12,723 nucleotides of DNA from Beroe ovata (lineage: Eukaryota > Ctenophora > Nuda > Beroida > Beroidae): the NCBI GenBank assembly GCA_946803715.1, contig CAMPET010000322.1, positions 61,944 through 74,666 on the forward strand, written 5' to 3'. Below, one piece after another: positions 1 through 8,417 of this stretch. The translations under genes were made by a program, and so were the position numbers. Within the stretch, counting starts at the first letter, position 1; each line of letters begins with the position of its first letter. Below the pieces are notes generated by a model. The model was not told where the DNA came from and searched no databases. It was given only the letters and a program-made list of their open reading frames with translations.

Positions 1-411
1 CTAAACTCGCCCCCCCCCCTTCAATATATTCTGCCTGGGAAGTGGGAATATTCTAGTCGTATGGATTGTGTAATACTCTAGATTGCTAGTTGCATTCCTG
101 TAACCAAGCCAGATAAGGCAATATGGCGGTCCGACACCATTGTTATCTCTTGCATCTCAGATATAATAATTGAATATTGCACAACAGAGGGAGGGAGGGG
201 GCATGGTACAGGGTAATTCGATCTCCCGGGTCTCTGGGCTGAAAGTGGTGACTGTTGATGAAATATTTTTGAATCGAGTGCTGATAAAGACATAGGTACC
301 CAAAAGAGCAATCTGTGTTTAATTGAGCTGAAATTCTACAAAACTGACCTTCCCCTTCCTTGCCACCTTACCATCTATACCACACTCTCTCCCAATCCCA
401 TCACTCCCCAG
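1..411 (+). other. Intron-like flank ending in a splice acceptor
   Basis: No gene is visible here. The stretch starts with a short poly-C run and contains a purine-rich GGGAGGGAGG patch near 187-200. From about 380 it becomes pyrimidine-rich (CACACTCTCTCCC and so on) and ends in CCCCAG at 406-411, a good eukaryotic 3' splice site directly before an open coiled-coil frame. It is therefore best read as the end of an intron of a + strand host gene. The branch point was not identified. Confidence 0.5.
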
Positions 412-566
412 GGAGCTACAGGACGCGATGGACGCGATGAAGAAGCTGGATGAGGAGAGAAGGAAGATGGATCAAGCAAGTAGGGAGCTGGAGGAGAACC
501 TGAAGAAGATGGAGAGTGAAAAGAAGCAGCAGATTGAAATCGTGAAGAAACAGGAGGAGGAGAAAG
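412..566 (+). CDS. Internal exon of a coiled-coil protein (partial gene)
   Basis: A 155-bp open segment lies between a pyrimidine-tract AG acceptor (AG at 410-411) and an AAAG|GTAAGA donor (GT at 567-568), both close to consensus. Reading from 413, it encodes 51 complete codons with one extra base at each end, so both introns split codons. The peptide is almost all Lys, Glu, Asp, Arg, Gln and Met with no Pro. Leu12, Met19, Leu26 and Met33 of the segment fall exactly seven residues apart, and Leu2, Met9 and Leu30 lie on a second heptad register. This is the signature of a continuous coiled coil, as in myosin-rod-like, golgin-like or cytoskeletal proteins. I do not recognise the family. No other exon of this gene is visible in the window, and its next exon may lie beyond the repeats. 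Confidence 0.6.
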
Positions 567-799
567 GTAAGAGGAAACTATGATGTATATTGTATATCTT
601 AGAGTATACTGTAGAAGTATACATTGTATACATTGCTGTTGCTTCCCGGGATCTGGTGGGCACAGGGTGATACTTGAAGGAATTTTATGGCGTTTTTCAT
701 CTGGAAATATGTGAAAACTTCCCGAAATGTATTCTAGCAACAGATTAATACAGTAACATACCTACCTAGTACCTACCTACCAAGTGTACAGAATTGTAA
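567..799 (+). other. Intron 5' part with AT palindromes and a TACC microsatellite
   Basis: This stretch follows the splice donor and has no coding signal. It contains a cluster of GTATAC-type palindromes (about 586-633) and an imperfect (TACC)n tract at about 757-782, next to the start of the retrotransposon frame. The boundary between host intron and retrotransposon is not visible. No target-site duplication could be matched to a 3' flank. Confidence 0.4.
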
Positions 800-3700
800 A
801 TGCATCGGTTTGCAGTAATAGCCATAAATGGCATTGTGACATACATTCAGTCATTCACAAACGGTACTAACGCTCACCGCTCACACACACACNCAACGAC
901 AGTATCCAACACCCGACAATCTCTAACAAAAGTAGTGGAAGTTAAAAAACGCGCGCACAAACTGGACCGCTCCAAACCACCTCTAAAATCAGCCCACTCC
1001 ACTAAACAAACAAAACTAACAGATCTGAAGGGCTTAAACCAACAAAAGGACTGCAAGATAATGATCAAGCTCAATAAAAACCTAACACATCCCCAGGCCA
1101 ATTCTGGCCCTAACTCAAAACAAACACAAAACTTAAAAACACCCACTGCCATAATCAAACCAGAGAACAAAGCAAGAAACCTCGCCTCATACGCCCCCCT
1201 TCATAGGCCATCAATCAATAACGTGAAGAATATTAAAGCCACTGAAAAAATCAAGCAAACGCCAACAAATACCCCTTATAAAAGGAGACTATTTCCCATA
1301 ACATTAACACACAACAAAAAATCGTCCAATGTCCAATCATTTAACCCTAAACAACCAGTAATTAAACTTAGGAATTCCTTCCTTAGAAATAAACGGAACT
1401 CCAATCCAAATGTTATTAAATTAGGGCTGAACAGTACAAGGACTGCGGACCCTGCTAAGGCACCACAGTCTGTTGACCATAGAGATCTCCCGGAATTAAA
1501 AGCAGCACCCCAAGATCATAACAATGATCAAACAGTTAGCACACAAGAAGCAATTCACTTGGAAGGAACAATCACTACAAACAAATCAGATGATGAACCC
1601 CCCTCCAGACAGGACAAGATCACAGCAAAGATCCTACTAGAATATATAAGAAACCAAAAAGACACAAACAAACAAAAAGACAAACCATCATGTGCCAAAC
1701 ATACCCCTAACAAAACCAAAAATACAGAAAAAGCACAAAATACAGGGCCCCTCGTTTCCATGACCAAAAAACCTGAGCCCATAGTAAACACAACAATACA
1801 AAAAAACAAAACTCAAACCCTACTAATAGACTACATCAAACAAGACAGAAAAGACAACCCCCAAACACCCACAAGTATGAATTCAAATGGAAACAACCCA
1901 TCTACCATAGACTCACAAAATATAGAAAGAACAAACCCTATAACCACAAGCAACAATAACACTCCCAAGAGAAAAATCTTAGAACACATAAGCAAATCAC
2001 AAAAGAAGAAGACCCAAAATCTCAAATCCCAAACAGTCAATGATAAACAAGAACAACAAAAACAACAGCCAAAGATAAGAAATATGGAATTCACTCAAAT
2101 AAACCTCCAACACGCACATGAACCATCACTTACCCTGAAAGAAAATATTGATTACTCCATAGACACCTCTTTGCCCCATGCAATATGTGTACAAGAACCA
2201 CTATGCAATACATCAAACCTCTGTCCAAAAGACATACCCCACTCATACACATGTCACTATACAATAATCGACAACAAAACCCCTCGTGCAATCATTCATG
2301 CATCAAAAATCCTACAACAAAACTGCCTTCCCCATGATGAATTCTCAGATCGAGACACATGCACGATATCAATCAGGGACCCTACAAAGCAAAATAAACG
2401 ACTTTTCATATGCTCATCATACATGCCATATGAAGACAGGATAAAAGACGGAAAATTCTTAGAACTAATCTTAAAAGCCAACCAGTCAAAACAGGGGGTC
2501 ATCCTATGTACAGACTCAAATGCCCAAAGCACTAGATGGGGAAACAAATCAACAAACAACAGAGGCAAACAACTTGAAGACATCATTGACGACAACAACC
2601 TCACAGTACATAATAACCTTGACTCACCAACTTGGTCAGCAAGAGGGAAAACATCCACAATAGACCTCACAATAACAAACATATACGCACCCAACATCAC
2701 CAACTGGAACTGTTTCCAAAATACATCCACATCTGACCACCAATACATACAATTCAACACTTCCACAAATATATCAAACCACCCAACACACCGTAGATAT
2801 AACATGAAAAAGTGTGACTGGGCAACTTTTACAGAAACACTAGAAGAAACAACCCTCAACCCTTCACTAGAAAAGATACCTAAGGACAAATGCAAACTAG
2901 ACTTCTGCACATCAAAAATCACAGAACTTATGAAAAAAGCACTAGAAAAATCTTGCCCTAAAATTAAAATCAATACACATCCCAAAAAGAAACCTTCAGA
3001 AACTCTCAATACCTTAGAAAGACTGATATCAAGAAAACAAAAGAAATTAAAAACCTCTGACACTAACAAAAGGAAGTACAGAAATGAATTACAGAAAACA
3101 TACAGAAGAGGAAAACTCTCTTTCTCAAAACTAATCAAAAAAGCTAGAACTAAAGCATGGCAAAAGTATGCCTCCAATATAGAATCTGTAAAAGAGACAG
3201 CAAGACTATCAAAAGTCCTCAATAAGGAATACTGTAGCCCCCTAGGAACGCTAAAAAACAAAGTTGGGAGCATAACACAAACACCAACCGAAACACTTAA
3301 TACACTAGCAGATGACCTACTTGGGGAAGAAACTCTAAACAAACCTAACCAAAAAATAGAAAAAAACATTGATTTGGAAGGTATCAAAAAATTCATCAAC
3401 CCAGGAAGACTTAAAAAAGCCATCAACCAACTGAAGAAAAACAAATCACCTGGACACGATGGCATCACAAATGAAATGATCATAAACGCCCCGGAAAAAA
3501 TACAAAACTGCTTAATAAACATATTCATAGCAAGTATATACCATGAACATATCCCAACTACCTGGCAAATTGCCAACTCAGCTATAATTGCAAAACCAGG
3601 CAAAGAAGACTATTCCAAAACCAAATCCTATCGAATAATTTCTCTAACTTCAAACCTACTCAAACTACTAGAAACCCTTATCCTCTGGAACCTCCAAGAT

Positions 3701-5860
3701 GACCTAAAAATTGAAGAATCACTCAACCCAAACCAATATGGATTCCGAAGTGGTCACTCAACTGAAGCTATAATCACAAAAGTGGTGAACAAGATTCAAA
3801 CAGCACTAAAACATGGGAATCATGCCCTAGGTATTTTCTTGGATATACAAGGAGCATTCGATAACCTTCCAAGTCAAACAATAAAAGAAGCCCTTGACAA
3901 AACTGCAGCAAAGGGGAAAATAAGCAACTGGATAACAAACATGGTAAGCAACAGATATATCATTCTCCAATTAGCCAATGAAAACATCGTTAGACTCATT
4001 CCGAAAGGGTGTCCACAAGGAGGAGTGCTCTCCCCATTCCTGTGGAACCTGGTAGTAAATGACCTGCTCAACTTCTTCAATGGACTAGACAACCTTCTGG
4101 CATATGCAGACGACCTTCTCATGCTACACACTGGAACAGATAAAGACATAATCCTAGAAACCGCCACCATATATATCAAAAAAATCAATGATTGGTGTAA
4201 ATCCAGAGGACTTGAAATAAGTTCGGTCAAAACCCAGATAATTTTCTGGACTAGGAACAACTTACTCAAAAAACCAGAAAGTCTCAAAATAAACAATGTA
4301 TTGATAGAAATCACCAAAACAGCCAAATACCTAGGAGTAACCCTTGATGATAGACTCAACTGGGAAGAACATATCAAGGAACAAATCAAAAAGTGTAAAA
4401 ACCTCTTCTTTGCCTGCAAAAAAGCAATTGGGAAGACATGGGGTCTTAATGCTAAAACCACAATATGGATCTATAATGCAATAATATTGCCAAAAATAAG
4501 CTATGGATGTGCTGCTTGGGGTATGACCATCAACAAAACCCAAGGAGAAAAACTTCAATCTCTTCAAAATCTCATCCTAAAATCGGCATTACGATCAGCC
4601 TCAAGTACACCTAAAATTGCAAACTCAATCATCTCAAACAGTTTACCTTTAGATCTCTACATAAAACAAAAATGTCTTAATAGATGTTCATCCCTAGTGG
4701 CTGAGAAACATTGGACACTAAAAACACAAACTAATCGTAGAACTAACTACAAAACACATATGGAAATAGCAGATGGTGAAATGAGACGCATCCTTGGTAA
4801 ACAATACCATGAAATATCAGACAAAATCAGACCAGTATTAAACATAGAACAAAAATATGAGACCAAAATTAAACAAAGAAAAAAATTCAGGGTCAGTAAC
4901 AAAGATAACACAATACAAATCTACACAGATGGATCAAAGGACTCAAAAGATGATACAGGTTTTGGATTTCACATTGTACACAAACAATCAGGTTACTCAG
5001 AATTAGGGAAGCTCAAGAATATAAACTCAGTATTTCAAGCTGAAGCCTACAGCATCACAGCCAGTGCTCAAAAACTTCTGAACCTAAAAACAAAAAACCA
5101 AAACATCATATATTACAGTGACTCTCAGGCCACAATAAAAGCCCTCCAAAAAACCAAAATAACTTCTGAAACGATTAAAAACTGTGTTAACATACTAAAC
5201 ACACTTGCAACCAAAAACAATAAGATCACCATAAACTGGATACCCGGCCACAGTGACTTTGCTGGAAACGACATAGCAGACTCATTGGCAAAAATGGGGA
5301 GTCACTCGGACAATACACACTACCATATCAAGATACCACACAAATCAATTATCTCCAAAATAAAAGAACACTACACTAGAGTCCACCTGAACAGGTGGCA
5401 TAATAGTAACCTACATTATGATTGCTGGTACCCAATAAACTGTCTTCTAAAGAAATGCAACTCTAACCTTCCCAAGCTGAGCTACATAATACTAAAACTG
5501 CCAACAAAATCCCTACGTACCTTACTAAGAATATTAACTGGACACAACAACCTCAACAGCCATCTATTCAGAATGAATATGGCATTAGACTCACTATGCG
5601 AATACTGTGAACCACAAAACTCGGGAGTGGACCCTGTTTTCTGCCCAGATGAAACAGCAACACACATTTTAGAAGAATGTTCAGCCTTCTCCATTCAGAG
5701 AATACATCATTTCCAAGATTTCAAAATCAAACTAGAAGACATAATTCTTTCCAACCAACCACTCTCAAAAACACTAAATAATATCATCAAATATTTTAAC
5801 AAAACAAACTGTTTCAACAAAAGACCACAGTTTACAGAACCAATCTCACCAAGGAGATAA
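800..5860 (+). CDS. LINE polyprotein: basic N-terminus, APE endonuclease, reverse transcriptase, RNase H, zinc finger
   Basis: The 1686-codon frame encodes the retrotransposition enzyme used in target-primed reverse transcription. Residues 1-428 are basic and rich in Lys, Asn, Thr and Gln, with no CCHC knuckle. Residues 429-650 are an APE-type endonuclease: QINLQ near 434, E466, SSYMP 539-543, D572 and N574, D622, and SDH 645-647. The reverse transcriptase (about 860-1200) shows SPGHDG 883-888, QYGFR 979-983, FLDIQGAFD with D1015, PQGGVLSP 1072-1079, YADD 1102-1105 and a YLG...LNW thumb at 1177-1188. RNase H has D1377, E1415, D1441, H1484 and D1491. The C-terminus has C1600, C1603, H1622 and C1627. 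All catalytic residues are present. An in-frame TAA directly precedes the ATG at 800. Because base 893 is N and the sequence is host-like before about 896, the true start could be Met88 (ATG at 1061, A at -3). The N falls in an NCA codon, which cannot be a stop. RT position 946 is Ile where YRPISL usually has Pro. Confidence 0.93.
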   Translation: MHRFAVIAINGIVTYIQSFTNGTNAHRSHTHXTTVSNTRQSLTKVVEVKKRAHKLDRSKPPLKSAHSTKQTKLTDLKGLNQQKDCKIMIKLNKNLTHPQANSGPNSKQTQNLKTPTAIIKPENKARNLASYAPLHRPSINNVKNIKATEKIKQTPTNTPYKRRLFPITLTHNKKSSNVQSFNPKQPVIKLRNSFLRNKRNSNPNVIKLGLNSTRTADPAKAPQSVDHRDLPELKAAPQDHNNDQTVSTQEAIHLEGTITTNKSDDEPPSRQDKITAKILLEYIRNQKDTNKQKDKPSCAKHTPNKTKNTEKAQNTGPLVSMTKKPEPIVNTTIQKNKTQTLLIDYIKQDRKDNPQTPTSMNSNGNNPSTIDSQNIERTNPITTSNNNTPKRKILEHISKSQKKKTQNLKSQTVNDKQEQQKQQPKIRNMEFTQINLQHAHEPSLTLKENIDYSIDTSLPHAICVQEPLCNTSNLCPKDIPHSYTCHYTIIDNKTPRAIIHASKILQQNCLPHDEFSDRDTCTISIRDPTKQNKRLFICSSYMPYEDRIKDGKFLELILKANQSKQGVILCTDSNAQSTRWGNKSTNNRGKQLEDIIDDNNLTVHNNLDSPTWSARGKTSTIDLTITNIYAPNITNWNCFQNTSTSDHQYIQFNTSTNISNHPTHRRYNMKKCDWATFTETLEETTLNPSLEKIPKDKCKLDFCTSKITELMKKALEKSCPKIKINTHPKKKPSETLNTLERLISRKQKKLKTSDTNKRKYRNELQKTYRRGKLSFSKLIKKARTKAWQKYASNIESVKETARLSKVLNKEYCSPLGTLKNKVGSITQTPTETLNTLADDLLGEETLNKPNQKIEKNIDLEGIKKFINPGRLKKAINQLKKNKSPGHDGITNEMIINAPEKIQNCLINIFIASIYHEHIPTTWQIANSAIIAKPGKEDYSKTKSYRIISLTSNLLKLLETLILWNLQDDLKIEESLNPNQYGFRSGHSTEAIITKVVNKIQTALKHGNHALGIFLDIQGAFDNLPSQTIKEALDKTAAKGKISNWITNMVSNRYIILQLANENIVRLIPKGCPQGGVLSPFLWNLVVNDLLNFFNGLDNLLAYADDLLMLHTGTDKDIILETATIYIKKINDWCKSRGLEISSVKTQIIFWTRNNLLKKPESLKINNVLIEITKTAKYLGVTLDDRLNWEEHIKEQIKKCKNLFFACKKAIGKTWGLNAKTTIWIYNAIILPKISYGCAAWGMTINKTQGEKLQSLQNLILKSALRSASSTPKIANSIISNSLPLDLYIKQKCLNRCSSLVAEKHWTLKTQTNRRTNYKTHMEIADGEMRRILGKQYHEISDKIRPVLNIEQKYETKIKQRKKFRVSNKDNTIQIYTDGSKDSKDDTGFGFHIVHKQSGYSELGKLKNINSVFQAEAYSITASAQKLLNLKTKNQNIIYYSDSQATIKALQKTKITSETIKNCVNILNTLATKNNKITINWIPGHSDFAGNDIADSLAKMGSHSDNTHYHIKIPHKSIISKIKEHYTRVHLNRWHNSNLHYDCWYPINCLLKKCNSNLPKLSYIILKLPTKSLRTLLRILTGHNNLNSHLFRMNMALDSLCEYCEPQNSGVDPVFCPDETATHILEECSAFSIQRIHHFQDFKIKLEDIILSNQPLSKTLNNIIKYFNKTNCFNKRPQFTEPISPRR

Positions 5861-5949
5861 GAAATTGAATGGCCTCACGTAAATTATGAATCATAGTCTC
5901 AAGAGTGTGACACAACCTTAATAAAGAGAACCAGTTACTTCACTAACAC
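5861..5949 (+). other. Proximal 3' UTR of the LINE with AATAAA
   Basis: After the TAA stop the A-rich, G-poor composition of the element continues for about 90 bp. AATAAA at 5920-5925 is a consensus polyadenylation hexamer at a plausible distance from the stop. No A-run follows it within 40 bp, so either transcription reads on or this hexamer is not the one used. Confidence 0.5.
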
Positions 5950-6440
5950 ACCCATTAAATGGTCTCCAAGGAGCCTAAATTACCTTGGGCTGGGTCTTTT
6001 CGTCCCTTTGTACCCGGCTTAAGCTGCATCTCGGTGCAGTCGAAACAGAAGGACCCCTATATTTTCAGGCTAATGTTGCAGGCCATCTCGTGCTTCATTA
6101 GCTGGAGGGAGATGACAATAGCCATCTCTAAGGCTGATTCCGACTTAATCTGTTCCCAAGCTCTGACTTGGCTGCAGTCTGTTTTAAGCCTACCCACGGG
6201 GCGTTAGCGGCCTGTCAGACTGGTGTGGCCTTGGTCTGGCTTGCTACTCTCAGCCCGGGATATCCCCGGCAGTCGAGTGGCCCCGCCACTCAGGAGTTCA
6301 TACCCTAAATCCTTTGTGTATAGGGAAGGTCCAATGCCTAGGCATGGCTGCCATCTGGCCTGGTTGATTAATACGACCATTGGCCATTAACCTAAGACCT
6401 AAGATAATGGAAGCGCTAACGGCTGAAATTCGATACGTCA
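5950..6440 (+). other. GC-richer, hairpin-bearing segment, possible LINE 3' UTR
   Basis: Base composition changes abruptly here from A/C-rich to balanced. No convincing gene is present; a short open frame at 5959-6207 has no recognisable domain. Several compact fold-backs are visible: CTGCA/TGCAG around a six-base loop at 6024-6039, a one-mismatch palindrome centred on GGGATATCCC at 6253-6270, and GAGTGG/CCACTC around a five-base loop at 6275-6291. Closely spaced hairpins are what a reverse transcriptase might recognise in its own RNA. Equally, the segment could be an unrelated older repeat beside the element. Confidence 0.35.
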
Positions 6441-7043
6441 GTTTGATTGTATTTGGTGTGGAGAGATAGAAAAGAAAAGACTTCAGGAGTTTTTAGAATG
6501 AGTCAGTATTTAGAGGCAGTATTAGATGGCACATAATGCTTAAGGCTTCCCTTGAAACTCAAAATTGCAACTTTATAGTCTTGTTTTAAAGATAATCACA
6601 GCTTGATATCAGATTTTCATTGCCTGATTTTCATACCTTTTATAATGCTTATTGTAAAATAAATTTTAAAACCCTTCTGGGTGGCCTTGTTAAGGTCTTA
6701 TATAGGCCTATGTTGCAAGATTTGAACTCAAGAAAATAGCTCCTATCCGCCCAGAAAACAGCTCTCAATCCACTCAATTAGCTCTACAAAGCAAAAGGCA
6801 ATTTCACTGGAATAGGAATATCAAGTATGTTCATGCTTAGGTAACTTGATATGAACATAATAAAGGGTCCACTATTACGTAAGTTCATATAAAGTGGCAT
6901 AAATCAAATAATATGAATACAAGTGCTATGGTATCTAGCCATCACAATTCTCAATACATTAGAGACTGAAATACAAAAGTAGAATAGGGCGTGCAACTTG
7001 AGCGCATACTTCAATCCTGGATTTCAATTCCTATTAAATTGAA
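6441..7043. other. AT-rich non-coding DNA, nothing recognised
   Basis: No open frame, RNA gene or clear repeat is supported. TTCATAT/ATATGAA-type words recur around 6818-6920 but do not align into a convincing repeat or terminal inverted repeat. Confidence 0.4.
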
Positions 7044-7129
7044 TTGTCGATCGATGATAGAGTGATAGACCCTGTCGAGAATTTAATTTCGTTTCGCGCG
7101 CGCGGCGCCATTTTACTATCAGACGCGAC

Positions 7130-7200
7130 GCGGCTTCGATCAGCTGTTCAGCATCGCCCGACAGTTTATCGGGCGATGCCAGACCGCTGATGCAAGCCGC
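7130..7200. repeat. Inner hairpin A of the foldback element
   Basis: GCATCGCCCGA at 7151-7161 pairs perfectly with TCGGGCGATGC at 7169-7179 around a seven-base loop. The pairing extends outward imperfectly, from GCGGCTT at 7130 to AAGCCGC ending at 7200, with several mismatches in between. Confidence 0.85.
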
Positions 7201-7234
7201 AAACTTATTCTCCCTGTCTGAGAATAAGTTTGCG
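7198..7234. repeat. Inner hairpin B of the foldback element
   Basis: CGCAAACTTATTCTC (7198-7212) and GAGAATAAGTTTGCG (7220-7234) form a perfect 15-bp stem around a seven-base loop. The stem shares three bases with hairpin A and two with the right outer arm, so the three stems abut at a junction. Confidence 0.88.
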
Positions 7235-7285
7235 CCGCGCGCGCGCGAAACGAAATTCTCGACAGGGTCTATCATCGATCGACAA

Positions 7286-8210
7286 CCCGACAGTAAAAAA
7301 TTGAAATTATGCCTGTCTACATTAAATTACGCTCGGGTTTGCGCGCCACTGTTCGAGTCTGTTTGTACTTTGAAAAATTTCACCCTATCCTAATTGCTGG
7401 CGGGATTTTATCCCTGGTGACAGGTGATCGCGAGGTCAAGGGAGGAATAAAAGTTGCGCATCGCCGACGGTAGGGAAAAGCCCCACAACTTCCGATGAAG
7501 CGAAGGCGCGCGCGGGGGTTGACTAGCTAGGTCGGATTATAACCTTTTTTTGCGCGCGCAGGCAGTGCAGTGGACATCGATAATTTGATGACATTTTTAA
7601 AATTTCAACTCCATAGAGTTTCTACTCCATTTGGTCAAGTTATCTGTAACCATGACCAATGGAACCACTTGTTCCCGCGGCCCCGCGCTGCGTGACCCAA
7701 ATACTCCGCGCGCGCTGCGCGTCTCCTTTCTACGACTTTTCAGTTCACCGAGTAGAACAGGGGCGCGCAACGTGTGCACAGAACCACTTTCCTATAAGTG
7801 CCGTCTTCCTTTATAATACTCTGCGGGCATTATATCTGCTAACGTTGCACGCTCTCTAAGCTATTTCTGATAATGGTGCTAGTGGTGCAAGATTATAGCA
7901 GCTAATACTTCGTTGTTTTGACAGTTCTCTTTCCGAGACAGACTATATATTTTTTTGTTTTGAAATATTTATCTGTTTAATATATATCACAAAACAATCC
8001 ACAAAACAAACGCAACAACTCAGAAATGAATAACAACACACACACTCATCTCCATTTGTAACCATAGCAACACACATTTAAGCTAAAAACTTGCTTGTGC
8101 ATCTCATTAGGTAGACAGGTACCTATAAACAGAATTTGCAAGATTATAATATAGATATGCAACAACATATTGTAGATGATTGAAATGGCCCAGGCAATCT
8201 TGAGATTAAT
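7286..8210. other. Non-coding region with several CG-alternating runs
   Basis: No convincing gene; the open frames here are short, overlapping and without domain signal. Alternating CG runs occur at 7506-7514, 7552-7559, 7707-7715 and 7763-7768, continuing those in the foldback arms at 7095-7104 and 7237-7247. Such runs can adopt Z-form DNA. From about 7940 the sequence becomes A/T-rich with CAAAACAA-type words and no identifiable feature up to the next element. Confidence 0.4.
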
Positions 8211-8214
8211 TCTN

Positions 8215-8273
8215 CGAATAGAGCTGGACGCGTCCGAATAGAGCTGGACGCGTCCGAACAGAGCCAGACGCTT
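8215..8273. repeat. Three tandem copies of the 20-bp unit (left arm)
   Basis: These are units 8215-8234 and 8235-8254 (identical) and a variant unit from 8255. They are reverse complements of the units at 10081-10240. The array starts one base after the N at 8214, so its true copy number is unknown. Confidence 0.9.
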
Positions 8274-8380
8274 TAGACTTGGAGAATATCTAATCAGAGA
8301 TCTGAGATAATCATGCATGTCAAACACTAACTGAAACTCGTAGACTGATAGGCGCCACATGATCTGGTCGGGTCAAGTAC
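8215..8380 (+). repeat. Left terminal inverted repeat
   Basis: It consists of three 20-bp units (8215-8273), then a unique stretch with ATCTAATCAGAGAT near 8287 and a block at 8340-8364. That 25-bp block is identical to the reverse complement of 10005-10029 and contains the palindrome GGCGCC. The similarity fades after about 8380. Confidence 0.85.
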
Positions 8381-8417
8381 AGATCGGATCTTGTGACCAA
8401 GTCACTGTCCAGTGGAC

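Larger units (their letters stand above)
800..6440 (+). mobile_element. Non-LTR (LINE) retrotransposon, RNase H-bearing I/Ingi-like group
   Basis: The element is defined by its long intact polyprotein frame (800-5860), with endonuclease, reverse transcriptase and RNase H in the order used by the I superfamily (I, Ingi, Loa, Outcast, Nimb and relatives). There are no LTRs. Both outer limits are uncertain. The + strand becomes markedly A/C-rich and G-poor from about 896 and stays so until about 5950. The GC-richer 5950-6440 segment is included only as a possible 3' UTR. No poly-A tail, short tail repeat or target-site duplication was found, so this copy may be 3'-ambiguous or end near 5950. It has the same orientation as the putative host gene, inside or downstream of its intron. 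The intact frame suggests recent insertion. Confidence 0.8.
7044..7285. mobile_element. Short foldback element (MITE-like) with nested hairpins
   Basis: Two long inverted arms face each other: left 7044-7107 (64 bp) and right 7233-7285 (53 bp), both beginning TTGTCGATCGATGATAG when read inward. Apart from three indels they are identical. The left arm has an extra eight bases (7061-7068) that repeat neighbouring sequence, an extra AATTT-type five bases near 7081-7086, and a CG run two bases shorter. Between the arms lie two more hairpins, at 7130-7200 and 7198-7234. There is no room for a gene, so any movement would need a transposase from elsewhere. The 8-mer AAATTGAA occurs just outside the left arm (7036-7043) and again 14 bp beyond the right arm, but I cannot call it a target duplication. 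The superfamily is not recognised. Confidence 0.75.

Noticed and set aside
205-235. tRNA or SINE B-box (ATTCGATC near 217)
   Set aside because: No matching A-box at the right distance and no cloverleaf could be drawn.
2296-3603. Long minus-strand open frame of 435 codons
   Set aside because: It is antisense to the endonuclease and RT coding region. Its Leu/Phe/Ser/Val-rich content is what the complement of an A/C-rich sequence gives, and it has no domain signal.
822-5960. CCATAAATGG (822-831) and CCATTAAATGG (5951-5961) as a LINE target duplication
   Set aside because: They differ by one base insertion, are near-palindromic and low in complexity, and the first lies inside the open frame.
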